This document shows, piece by piece, positions 19,445-30,593 of a DNA stretch of 64,000 bases. The position numbers and the translations under genes were made by a program. Origin of the DNA: Caecitellus pseudoparvulus (Eukaryota; Bigyra: Bicosoecida); assembly GCA_965644315.1 (NCBI GenBank), contig CBFFRQ010000053.1, forward strand, positions 496,001-560,000, read 5' to 3'. The notes beneath the pieces were generated by a model, which was not told the origin of the DNA, searched no databases, and saw only the letters and a program-made list of their open reading frames with translations. The first letter of the stretch is position 1. The number at the start of each line of letters is the position of its first letter.

Positions 19445-20650
19445 GGTTGTATGATCTGTGCAAGACAATACGGGGAGTCTTTTCTCACAGTGCCTTGTTC
19501 GGCCTGTCTCAACCAAGACTCATTTCGATTTCCGCGAAACTCGCCTTGCGGGAAGTGCAAGCCTTCGAGGTGAAAATTGTGAATTGCAACCCTGGGACGC
19601 TGATCGTTTGATCGGTAGTTCGACACTGTGAAAGACACATGGGGGCTGGAGTGCTGGTTGCGCCGGTGTCGAATGCGGGTTTGTGAGCACCTCGATGACG
19701 ACGCAGGCCCTCTGTTCGTAATCGACAGACAACTCACCCGAATCGAAAGAGGGTGATCACCAAAACGGCCCGATTCCTCGAAATTCGGCCCACACTTCAT
19801 AAAAATTTGCATTGGATCACGAAAGTGTACGAATACGCGCAAGTAGACTGGAACATAAGACAGCAGCCTCCTTTTACAAACGTGGGCAAGCAAATTCCGC
19901 ATCCAGTTTGCATCACAGACCCAACCTTTCAAGCACACTCTGACAAAAATAATGTATGCATTCGTTATTTTATACTCAGTACATTATCACATACAACTAT
20001 CGCCAACATGCCCTCCTGACAAGCTCAAAAACGAACCCCTCCTAACCACTCAATGGGACAGGGCCCAGGGTGGGAGGCTTGTGAAGCGGAGGCAGCAGCG
20101 CAAGTGCGGCAGGCCCCACGGCAACCAAGAGAATGGTCGAAGCGTGCAGTGGATGCTGTCTGGGGGGGGTGCGGTATGACCCCTGTGTGCGCCCTGTTCA
20201 ACAAGGCATGCCTTGCGTCCCTCACACCAGAACCAGAGGAAAGGGAGGGAACTTGGCGTGGCGCGAAGCGGCTCCCAGTCGGAGGGCGCCACTGCAATGC
20301 TGCTCAACATACAAACTCAATGCAGCCGAACATCAGCGTGTGGGAGTGGCCTGTACAACGCACTTCCTCCTAACATCTACGCGTGAGCCCTGGCGAGGCT
20401 GCCGGGGGCTCAACCAGCGAAGTTTTGCCGGGCAGGGGCACTTCCGAGTTGCAGGCTGCCGCGCGCACTTGTTGAGCTTCAGGAGCTCACAGGTGTGCAG
20501 CGCAGACCTGTCCTCGGAGGCACTGAGCCTTCTTGTCGTGCGTTCGCGTGACGGGTCGTGGGACTCCCCGCAGTTGGAGCACGGATCCACCCCCAGCCAA
20601 GCCAAAGCAGCGTTTCAGGCACCCCGCGAAACGACCTGCGCTCGCCCAGC
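19445..20650. other. Gene-free stretch: right transposon flank and boundary of base composition
   Basis: No supported gene. From 19445 to about 20040 the DNA is A/T-rich and includes the 13-nt inverted match at 19890-19902 and a short inverted repeat (TAATGTA at 19950-19956, TACATTA at 19980-19986). After about 20050 it turns GC-rich and short open frames appear in several phases, none resembling a protein. The promoter of the TDP2-like gene should lie at the right end. Confidence 0.6.
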
Positions 20651-23600
20651 ATGGCTTTTCAGACACCCCAGCAGGCCCCCAGGGGGACCCCTACGCACCC
20701 TCCAACGATGGGCCCGGAGTTCCCACACAAGTTGCTCCTTCACACCTATGCTTGCCAGGGGGGGAAATGGGCGCCGTTGGAGCCAGTGCAGCAGCTTGGC
20801 GGGGCGCGCCCTGCCCCGCCTCCCGTGCGCCTCAAGTCCCTCAAGGTCCTGACCTACAACGTATGCTTCGAGTGCCATAGGAAGGACATCAGGTGAGGCC
20901 GGCTGCCCACGGCTTGTTTGCCGAGATTGTGGGCAGCTCCAGCCCACACACGACTGTGTGTCACCGCACCACCTCCTGCCGCTCGCCCCGCAGGGAGCAA
21001 AAGCTGATCAGCCTCATGTTTGACGCTGACGCAGACTTCCTGTGTCTGCAGGAGGTTACACCCGGGTTCATGAAGCGCTTGTTTCAGACACGCTGGGTGC
21101 AGGAAGCGTACGTTGCCTCAGATGGCCCTCGAGGGCGGACAGTGGCGCAAGGCAAGCGCGGCGCGAGTCTGCAGTACGGCTGCGTCATCTTGGCCAAGAA
21201 GCACTGGCGGCCGTCCTTTACCGCGTGGGCTTTGCCAGGCAGGCTTTGCCGCCACCTGATCACGGCGCAGTGCTGCGCCATGCCGGAGAGGGCCGTCCCC
21301 GGCGTGGTGGTGGGCGGGCATGACCTGCCCGAGCCGGAGCCTGGCTCTGCTACGCCGTGCGCCGCCCCTGCGGCTTGCCTGCCGAGCCCAGCTGGGGACA
21401 TGCTGCACGAAGCTGATCGTGGCACCCCCAGCCCGCCTTGTCGCCAGCCTGAAGTTGACCCCCAGGACTGCCTCAGCCTCGTCATCGCCACGAGCCACCT
21501 GGAGAGTGGCAAGGGTGCCACGAAGTTTCGAGAGGAGCAGCTAGTGCACATCTTTGGACTGCTGGGGCTCTTGAGCGAGGACACGACCAGGTCTGCGGCC
21601 ATATTCATGGGGGACTTCAACTTCTCGGATGGCTGGCCAGAGGAGCGGCTCCTCAGCCCCGACTTCAGAGACGTGTGGCTGGAACGCCACAGGGCGGAGG
21701 ATGGCTTGACCATGACGTCTCAAGGCACATACAAAGACTGGCGGCCGGACCACATCCTCTTCCGGTCGCCCACCCCCCGTGGGCTGCCAGCTGACCCCAC
21801 CGAGTTCTTGATGGAGCCCAAGTCCATTCACATCATTGGTAAAGATCCTCTGCCCCTGCAGCCTCATGAGGCCCCATCCGGCCTAGACAGGTTCCTCACC
21901 CCCTCTGACCACTTTGGGCTGGTCGCTTCTCTGTCGCTGCAGCGCGGCATTCCCATGGTGAACGAGGTGGAGGAGGGGGAGGGGGAGGGGGAGCAAGTGG
22001 GTGGTCCCCTGGCCCCCGGCTTCCCCTCAGCAGGCAGCTCCATGACCGTGGAGGGTGCAAGCGCTGTCCCCCCCGGGACCTGGGACAGTGCTCGAGGCCC
22101 CAGTGCTTTCAGTGGCGCATCAAAGGCGGGGGCAACCCCTAGTGCATCGGGGGACACCCTCCCCCCCCTCATGCGCAGGGCGAGCGAGCACCACCTTGAC
22201 TTCCCTGCATCTGCCTTGGAGGGGTGTGAGGGAGGGGTCCACTCGCCTATGCCCGGGACGGGCGTGTGTGATGCTGGGCACCCCACGACGCCCCTCCTGG
22301 GTGCCATGAAGGGCACTTGCCCACCCTCCGCGGCTTGCCTAACGCCAGCGGTGCCAGTGCCGGTACACACGCCTGTCGCCAAACCGCAGCAGTACACTCT
22401 GGATGGCGGGCTGATCGACATCAGTCCGCCTGAGCGCGCCCGCCGCCCCTTGGCGCTGACAGCAGAGGCTCAGCGCCTGCAAGATGCGGGCGATGGCCCC
22501 TGTTCCTCTAGCCTGGCCCTGCAGCGTCTGGACGACGCATCTGGCAGTGGCGGGCGCGGCGTAGACCTCAACTCCACGCAGCCCGAGTTGAGGAGCCGCT
22601 TCCAACTGACGAACAGTGCCGCTCCAGCCAGCAGGTTGGAGCTGGGCACTCCCACGCCTGAGGTCCCGTCTCATCGGCTGTTGGGGAAGCTGGTGTCTCC
22701 CCCCACGACACACCGGGCATCTGCCCGTTGCCTGGATGCGGGCAGGTCGCGCCTCCGGTCCACTGGGCAAGGGTTTGGCCGGCTTGGCGCACAAACAGTG
22801 CTGCACGCCGGCCACACGAGCCTCACACCCGCCATGCAGGGCCTGCAGCTGTCGCAGAGCAGCCGAAGCTCCCCTGGCCGGAGCGTGGAGGAGAGGGCGG
22901 GGTCTGTGGAGCGCAAGGCCGCCCGCAACGGCGACGACCCGCATGACGACGACCTGGACGTGTCTGGTGACACCGAGCTGCTGCAGGTGGATGGCGACGA
23001 CCTGGGCCACTTGGCCCTGCAGCAGCACCCGCAGGTGTCCCCCTCACGGGTGTGCGGCATGGGCAAGGGTGCACCAGAGTCTGATTTCGCGTGGGCGCCG
23101 GCGCCGCACTCCGTGCACGGCGAGGGGACCGACTCCATGGACGTGCTGGGCCCTTTGGACGGCGCAGACCTGGCCAGCCGGAGCCTGGAGTTGCCGAGCT
23201 CGGCGCAGTTCGAGACAGACCTGGGGCTGGCTGTGCGTACCCAGGGCCTGGACATGGGCGTGGCAGCGGCCAGCGCTCCCGTGTCGGGGCACAGCGTAAG
23301 CAGCCTGTACACGCCGCACTTCGCAGCGGATGGGGGGACGCCTGCCAGCTTCTCACCTGCCGTGACGCCGGTGGCCAAGCATGAGGGGGCGCCCTACGTA
23401 CGACCCCAGCGGCACTCTGCAAGCTTCCGGGCGGAGGACAGCTTCCAAGACTTGCAGCAAGACAGCGAGCTGGCCAGCATCCCGTTCGTGCAGCACGACT
23501 CTGGGGCATCAGCCCACCTTCCACAGCGGCCTAGCTCGGCCAGGAGCACCGCCTCTTTCCAGTCCAGCCTCGGGGGCAAGCGCCGCGGCCGCTCTGAAGC

Positions 23601-24372
23601 GCGCATTGACGAGACCTCCCAGCAGCAGTTCTTTTTGGCCCCTCGCACGGCGACGCTGCGCCCGGGTCCGGAGATGCTGCGCAGCGGGGCCCAGACACCG
23701 GGTGCCAGAAGCCAGCAGGCTGAAGTGCTGAGTTTTGACGGCAGTGGGCAGTCCCTGCGGCGGAGCAAGTCCCAGTATGCGCTTGATGGACGGGAGCGAG
23801 CACGGACGTCTACGTCGGTGGGGATGGGTGGAGGCTTTCCCGATTTCCATCCAGCCGACGTGTCCCCTGAGTTGGCACACGATTTTGACGCATCCGGAGC
23901 CAGCAGGCCCATGGTCGCCACCGACTCGTCGGAACCCGACGCTCACCCCGTGTCGGTGACAGGCGACAGCTATTCCCATGGCTCCCCTTTTAAACACCAT
24001 CGGAACCTCAGCCGTCTCGACTGCGGCTCCTCGTGCAGCGCGCAGCTGTGTGAGCCGGCCTACTCTGCAAAGCCAGCCCTGATCGCGGGACAGAGCTCCC
24101 TGTCAGGGGCTGCGCCCGCTGCGAGTAGGGCTGTGCTGGCGCACCCAGTAGCATACCACAGCAGGGGTGGGCACACCCGGACGCACTCCCAGGCCACAGA
24201 GGAGGATTTGCAGCTGCCCGCTCAGCCACCCGCTGCACCGGCGCCAGCAAGTGCTGCCGGCGCCATGCCAGGGGGTGTCTTGACACAGGTGAACCCTAAC
24301 ACTGTTCCATCGGAGACTGGGACCAGCGGCTGCACGCCAGCCAAGCACCGACCCCGGCAAGGCACTGCGTAG
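20651..24372 (+). CDS. TDP2-like endonuclease/exonuclease/phosphatase-family protein with long disordered tail
   Basis: Exons 20651-20892 and 20994-24372 (intron GTGAGG..CCGCAG, 101 nt) give 1,206 residues. The N-terminal 350 residues carry the metal-dependent phosphodiesterase motifs in order: LTYNV, FLCLQEV (catalytic Glu), TSHLES, FMGDFNFSDGW (Asp/Asn), DVWLE, GTYKDWRPDHILF, and PSDHFGL (Asp-His). The order and HLES/GDFN/DVW spacing resemble tyrosyl-DNA phosphodiesterase 2, which removes topoisomerase II adducts from 5' DNA ends; other EEP hydrolases remain possible. The last 800 or so residues (from about 21960) are Ser/Pro/Gly-rich and low in complexity, with no domain seen; TDP2 has no such tail. 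The intron joins DIR to EQKLISLMFDADADF in phase. The start chosen is the ATG giving MAFQTPQQ; upstream ATGs are possible. Confidence 0.7.
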
Positions 24373-24574
24373 GAGCAGGTCTTGCCAACCACCGACGTGG
24401 GAATGTTTGCACCCCCCCTGCCTGTGCAGCCGGGTGCTCTGGACAGGCGAGTGTGACTGCCTTCCCGCTGCACACACGCCAATTTCAGAATGCATGCTCA
24501 CCAGGCTCCATTGCTCCTGGCATGTCCACGGCAGGCACGCGTCAGCTCTCCGCCTCCGGCACGGAAGCCTGAGC

Positions 24575-26425
24575 ATGGCAGCGGCCAGTCGAGCTGCCGC
24601 CCTCAGGGGGCGGCTGGGCTCACGCCTGGCCTTCGCAGTCACGCCCGCCCAATATTCGAGGCGTTTGTCCAGTGTTGGCGCGGTGCCGCTCACTGAGCCT
24701 CTGCCAGGGTGCGTGTGCTGCGGTAATACTGCGTGTGCCGTGCAGCCCCGAAAACCGCACCCCGCCGCGGCACAGCTTGCCTGAGCTGAAGCCTGCAGGG
24801 GCACTGCCCAAGCCAGTGACCCGTGTGACCACCCTGCCCAATGGACTGCGAGTCGCGACTGAGGAGTCGTATGGACAGGTGTGTGTTGCCTTGACCTGCG
24901 CGGCGCCGGCTGGCAGCGAACCAACTGCTCTGGCTCACGCAGGTGGCCTGTGTCACGGCCTTCGTGGCTGCCGGCAGCATGTACGAGTGGCCTGACTCAA
25001 CAGGCGTCTGCCACTTACTGGAGCACACAGCCTTTAAGTCCACGGCCAATGACTCTGCTGACGCAGTGTGGGGCAAGGCCACGGAAGCAGGCATCTCCCT
25101 CTCAGCGGCCAACTCGCGGGAAGTGCTCTCCTACCGCGCGGACTGCGTGCGGGACTCCATGCCGCTGGCCCTGGGCCTCCTGGCTGACACCCTGTCCTGC
25201 CCCCTCATCACTGATGCTGAGGTGCAGGTTGCCAAGGTAAGGCGAGGATTGCAACGCTGCCGCTGTGCAGTGGTGTCACCGGCCCCCCTCCACCTCGCTC
25301 CCCACGCAGCAAATCGTTGAGTTCCAGCACTACCAGGCCAATGACATGCCGCAGCAGGTGGTGCAGGAGCTCCTGCACGCTGCTGCGTTCGGCAGTGACT
25401 CCGCGTTGGGGCGGCCGCTGATGGCTCCCCTGGAGGCCCTGCCCGCCCTCACACCCCAGCACCTGCACGACTTCCGCTCCAAGCACTTCACACCAGACCG
25501 CATTGTGCTAGCTGCGGCGGGTGTGGACCACGACGCCTTCGTTGCCGAGGTTTCCGCGCATTTCGGCGGCCTGCAGCCCGGCAGCCACTTCGCCAGCGGC
25601 GCGCCCTCCACCTCTGCGCCCAGTGGCAGCGACGGCACCGGTGCAGGTGGACTGGACGGCAGCTTTGCAGACCCCAGCCGTGCCACGGCGTCCTCCACTT
25701 GGCCCCGGCCGCCGCAAGACTACGTCGGCGGCCTGGTGTCGGCAAACATGCGGCAGAACAACGGGCAGCCCCTGGACTTCTCCCACATGGTGGTGGCCTT
25801 CCCCACCGTGGGGTGGACGGATGCGGACGTTGTGCCCATGTGTGTGCTGGACACCCTCCTGGGGGGGGGCTCCTCCTTCAGCGCAGGGGGGCCGGGCAAG
25901 GGCATGTACTCCCGGCTGTACCGACAAGTGCTGAATTCGTTTGCGTGGGTGGACGCAGCCAACGCCTTCACCCTGCAGTACGACCACCATGGACTGTTCG
26001 GCATGTACGGCAGCGCTGCCCCCCGCGACATGCCGCTCATGCTGTCAGTTCTTGCCGACCAGCTGTCGAACCTGCGCAGCCGGCCCGTGTCTGAGACAGA
26101 GCTCTCCCGTGCGCGCAACCAGCTGACCTCCTCCGTCATGATGAATCTGGAGATGAAGAGCATCCAGTGTGAAGACATTGGGCGGCAGGTGCTGATTCTG
26201 GACAAGCGCGTGGAGCCGACGGACCTCGTCCGGCGCATTCAGGCCGTGACGGCGGCGGACCTGCAGCGGGTGGCCACGGAGGCCCTGTCCAAGCCGCCCT
26301 CTGTGGCCTTGCTGGGGGAGTGCCACGGCATGCCAGACTACGATGGCATCCGGGCGCTGCTGGCGGAGGGCAAGAGCCGCTCATACATGGACATCATGGA
26401 CCGTTTCATGCAACGGGGCAGTTGA
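24575..26425 (+). CDS. PMPCA: Mitochondrial processing peptidase, alpha-type subunit
   Basis: Exons 24575-24708, 24746-24878, 24943-25236 and 25310-26425 give 558 residues. The Arg-rich start (ASRAAALRGRLGSRL, then SRRLSS) looks like a mitochondrial presequence. The protein belongs to the M16 peptidase family: LPNGLRVATEES, GVCHLLEHTAFKST, then the hallmark alpha-MPP glycine-rich loop GGGSSFSAGGPGKGMYSRLY (about 25861-25921), which guides presequences into the enzyme. The partner beta subunit normally supplies the zinc site HxxEH; here an HLLEH is present in the alpha-type protein, while the distal Glu ligand is not obvious (IVEFQHYQ). The first intron is only 37 nt (GTGCGTG..GTGCAG) but is needed to keep frame. 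The product should act in the mitochondrial matrix. Confidence 0.85.
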
Positions 26426-26588
26426 GCCAGGGTGGCACCGCCCCCGCGCCAGCAAATGCAACATGCCCACCTTCGTGCGGCAGACGAGTGTGTGCGCTGA
26501 GCGCAGCGACAGGTTCAGCACGGTGCGGCGAGCTGCGCACGCCACCCATTGTGGGGTGTTGAGCGCCAGCCAACCTTGCACTTCAGCC

Positions 26589-29500
26589 ATGTCTGGCAAA
26601 GGCCGCATGCACATCCGCCGAAGCAACCTGTCTGGAGTTGCGGGAGATTCGTGGAGGTTTGAACTGCATGGAGGGACTGCGCACGCAGTGGATGGCAGCG
26701 AGTACAGCGGCTCCCTGGCGAAGCGGTGAGGCTGCCTGCGGAACTCGATCAACACGCCGGTGGGCCAAGGCACGCCCCTTCCGCACCGCGCCGTTGTGCA
26801 GGCGCTCGGGCGTGTTTTCCTATGAATGGAACGACAAGTGGTGTGTCCTGCACCCCGCCTGCCTGCTGTACTACTTCGACCATGAGTCGAATTCGACGCC
26901 TGGTGGAGTGCACCTGCTCACGTCACGCACAACAGTCCAGGTGCACCCCCAGCACGGGGACCGGACATGGGTCCTTGAAGTGCACGTGGACCCCACAGAC
27001 GCTGCTGCACGCAAGTTCCTCTTCCAGGCAGACTCGGAGGCGGAGGCGCGTGCGTGGGCAGACGCCATCGCCCGTTTCCACAGCACCGACAGGCTAGTGT
27101 TTGAGCAGGCCGAGACTCAGGAACAGCTGCAGGCAGCCCAGGATGCCTTGGAGACGGCCACTGCAGCTGTGAAAGACATGGAGGTGCGGCGTGATGCTGC
27201 CCTGCAGTCCCTGGGCGCAGCGCAGGATGGCATGCATGAGGCCAGCACCGCGCTGCGTCAACTGTGCAGGGAAGCCGACGCCGCCGCCGACGAGCTGGCG
27301 AAAGCCGCCATGGCTGCCTACACCACGGCTCGCAGTGGTATGGTGGGGGAGGTGCACAAGCCCCTGCTTCCGCCGCCGTATGTGCCGACTGCCAGTGCCG
27401 AGCAGCCCAGCACGCCGGTTGTGCAGGCGGCGGCTGGCGGGCGCCAAACACGCAGCACGAGCTGGAGCGATGACATGGCCAGCAGCACCAAGGAAAGGGG
27501 TGGGAGGCCTGCAGGCGACGTGGATGACCGCGCTGCCCTTCTCTCCCGCACAGCCGGGCGCCTGCTGCAAGCTCGCACGGAACGAGGCAAGGAAATTGGT
27601 GGCGGCGGTGGCACGGACCGCTCTGAGGGGCACGCCATCGGTGTGGACGATGTCGCGGCTCGCCTGCCGTCCGGCGCCGCCATGGACTTGGAGGTGATTC
27701 CATCAGCTGCCTCGGGCAGGCAGGCCCTGCTGGTCTCGTCGCAGCACGGCAAGGAGCTGTCGCAAGCTGCCGTGTCGGCGAGCGCGACCAGCACTGGTCC
27801 CGCGGCCGCTGCCGGCGCGGGTGTCGACGCAAGCAGCGATGCAGCCTCCTCTGCAGCGACATCAACCGTTGTGGCACCAGGCGGGCAGTCTGCCCTGCTG
27901 GCCCCCGTGCGCAACGCCACCAGCGCGCTGAATGAGCGCCTGTTGAAACTGCAGCGCCTCGTGGCGTACGTTACCGCACACGCCATGCCGTGGTGGGCAG
28001 CCCAGGCACGGCAGCAGACACTGGCACTTGCAGAGCAGGGTGCGAAGCTAACCAAGTACAAAGGCGCCATTTTGAAGCTTGCGCACAAGGCCAAGGCGGC
28101 GCGTGCGGCAGCTGGCAGGCGGAAAGCGGAAGCCATCACCCTGCGCGCATCCCTGCTGAGCCTGCAGGCCCAGCTGTCAGCGGCGCACCGCGCACATGCG
28201 GCAGTGGCGCGGGCAGGTGGTGCAGGGGACGACGCCAAGCTGCAGGCCGCCCTGGAGGCCACCCTGCGGCAGCTGTACGCCCAGCACGCCTTCTTCACCC
28301 GTGTGCTGGGCGGGCTCACGACGGACGTTGCGGAGAGCTTGGGCATGCCGTCCCCTGGCCGCCCCCGCTCCCGCTCCATGGACAACGCGCCATCGCCCCA
28401 GCATGCAGCCGCGCCGCTGCCCCCCCATGCCCACATGCTGGGGGTGGGGGCCGGGTCCGCGGGGGCCGCCCACCGTGTCCGCTCCCGCTCCTCCTCCCTC
28501 GGCAGGCAGGTGAGCGCGCCGCCCCCATCACCCTGCGTGCGCACAGCCCTGGACGGCGCAGCTCGCCAGGCTGCAGCCCAGCAGGAAGCCGAGCGCAAAG
28601 GAAGGGGGGGACACCTGTCCATAGCCCCCCTGCGCATCCCCCAGCCTGGCGCCAGCAGCCCCCACCACCGCCAGGACTCCCTCCTGGGGCTGCACGCGGC
28701 GCTGCGCAGGGCCCAGACAGGCCTCCGCGACGCATTTGAGGGGTCCGTGTCCCAGCTCACCACAGCGCCCGTGTACGGCGCGCTGGTGTCCAGCGCCATG
28801 CAGCCGCAGGGGGGGGGCGCCACATCCTCCCTCCCGCCGGCAGCAACCCCGAGGCAGGCGGGGCGGGGCAAGGAGCGCACGAGCCCAAGCAGTGCCCACC
28901 ACCCTGCCCCCTCGCGCCCAGAGCCACGCCCCGCTCCCAGGCCGCGAGGCACGTGGGTCCTGCGGGTGGTGGAGGCGCGGAACCTGCCCCTGCCGCACAC
29001 GTGGGCACCGGGGCATGCGCCGGCCGCCTCCCCCGCCCGCAGCAAGCGCCCCTCGTGGATGGGCGGCAGCTCCGCGCCCCGCACCAGCACCAGCGGCACG
29101 GCAGCCGCCTCCGGACCGGCTGCCTGGGGCGTAGCCCTGGATGGCGTGCCACCCAGCCTTGTCAAGGCCCTCACTCTCACTGGCACGCCCATTGCCCAGG
29201 CAGCCCTGTGCCATGGCGGGCAGGCGCTGTGCCTGACGGGCGGCGCGCCCCTAAGCCACGAGCGCGTGCCGGGGGATGGGGGCGGATCGGGCGGGGAGGA
29301 TGCCGGCTGGCATGCCGAGTGGGACGCTGACGTCAGCGCGCCGGAGGCATCCCTCGGGGGCGATGTCCTGCGCCTGGCAGTGCACGTGGCGCCCGAGCCT
29401 GCTCCGGCGGGGTCCCCCCCCGCCCAGGGCGGGGTCCACCTGGGCGCAGTGCTGGGTGCGGCGGCGGTGGATGCCTCTTCCTGCCGGGAGTGGCCCTGGC

Positions 29501-30435
29501 AACCCCACGCGCTGTGGGTGGAGCTCAAGGCGCCAGAGGGGGGCTCCGCAGCCAGCGTGGAGGGCAGGCCCACCATCCCCCGCCTGGCCCCCTCATCTGC
29601 CTCCGCGCAACGCCCCGCCTCCCTGCCCACCTTCCAGGCCCTGGACGACCTGGGCGTGGGGTGTGCCGTGCCGTGCGACGCTGCGCCGTCCCCCGCGGAG
29701 ATCCCCGTGCCGGTGGGGAACCTGCCGTATTACGTCACCAAGGCCCAGCTGAAGCAGCTGTGTGCCACGCCAGGCATCCTGCCAGAGGCGGTGGGCGCCA
29801 TGCCATCCTCTGGCAGGTGGGCCGCCCCCACCCTACCACCTTGCCCTGCCGGCAACGTGCCCTGCCTGCTGCTGCAGGTGGCGTTCTGCCCAGCCGAGGC
29901 ACCTGCCACCGGCCTGCCCCGGGCGGTGCAGTGGTTCATGGAGCGGGAAGCGGCGGCGGAGGCGGAGCGGGGCCTGCCACCGGACGCCCCCCTGCGGCAG
30001 GCCATCACACACAGCCTGGAGGAGGAGATGCACTCGGCAGGTGGGGCGCAGGGGGCGGAGGCAGGGCAGTCAGGCAGTGCTGACGCCCAAGCGAGCGCGC
30101 AGCCAGCTGGCTTGGAGGCGGCTGTGGGCGTGAGCGAGGAGGAGGGGGGCGGGCGCCCCCGCTCCCTGTCGGCGCTGTCTGCCATCTCCGGTGTGTCTTT
30201 GGATGGGCATGACCTGCACGGGCTGATGGAGGAACCAGTGGTGCTGCCACCCCTGCCGCCGCATGCGGCCACTGCCGCAGGGGCGACACCCACACAGGGG
30301 GGCCTGGCCTCCGATGCTACGGCCGAGGAGGTGCGGGAGCTGAAGCACAAGCTCAAGGTGCTGGCCAAGGCGTACAAGACCCTGCAGGGGCAGCACAAGG
30401 CCGTCGTGGCAGAGCTGGCGCGAGCCAAGGCCTGA
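26589..30435 (+). CDS. PH-domain and C2-like protein with coiled coils
   Basis: Exons 26589-26725 and 26802-30435 (76-nt intron, GTGAGG..GTGCAG) give 1,256 residues. The splice joins SLAKR to RSGVFSYEWNDKWCVL and restores the first strands of a pleckstrin-homology domain, which ends at ARAWADAIARFH (about 27065); PH domains bind phosphoinositides or proteins at membranes. A coiled coil follows (27090-27330), then a second helical block (27895-28330). At about 28944 TWVLRVVEARNLPLP looks like the first strand of a C2 domain, continuing through LRLAVHVAP and LGAVLGAAAVD to about 29540. The rest is Pro/Gly/Ser-rich, with a final coiled coil (ELKHKLKVLAKAYKTL). A GT..AG pair at 29817-29877 was considered as an intron, but removing it would break the frame. 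A membrane-associated scaffold is inferred; no close family is recognised. Confidence 0.7.
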
Positions 30436-30593
30436 CTTGTGCGGCGCGCTGGGAAGCACTCGCAGACGCGAGCCGGCGGCAAAATGCACCGGACAGTGCC
30501 CTTTCCGCACGCAACGAATGGAAGACGTGCACCCAGGAGACGCTGCGTGCCTGTGCCAGTGACACGCCTGCCCCGCTACGCGCGCCAGGCGCC

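Larger units (their letters stand above)
15247..19902. mobile_element. PIF/Harbinger-like DNA transposon, ends approximate
   Basis: A DDE_Tnp_4-type transposase on the - strand and a second gene on the + strand face each other, and both lie in DNA visibly richer in A/T than the genes to the right. Two-gene layouts of this kind are usual for PIF/Harbinger elements. The limits given are those of a 13-nt exact inverted match, ATGCGGAATTTGC at 15247-15259 and its reverse complement at 19890-19902. No clean terminal inverted repeats and no TTA-type target duplication could be identified, so the real ends may lie somewhat outside. Both reading frames are intact, so the copy may be young or still active. 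Confidence 0.65.

Noticed and set aside
19740-19785. GGCCGTTTTGG-type sequence resembling a Harbinger terminal repeat (on the - strand)
   Set aside because: No matching copy was found at the left side of the element, so it could not be called a terminal inverted repeat.
20053-20852. Short open frames upstream of the TDP2-like gene
   Set aside because: They lie in several overlapping frames, are Arg/Pro/Cys-rich and show no domain or convincing start context.
29817-29877. Possible intron (GT..AG) in the PH/C2 gene
   Set aside because: It is 61 nt long; removing it would shift the frame and lose the rest of a long open exon.
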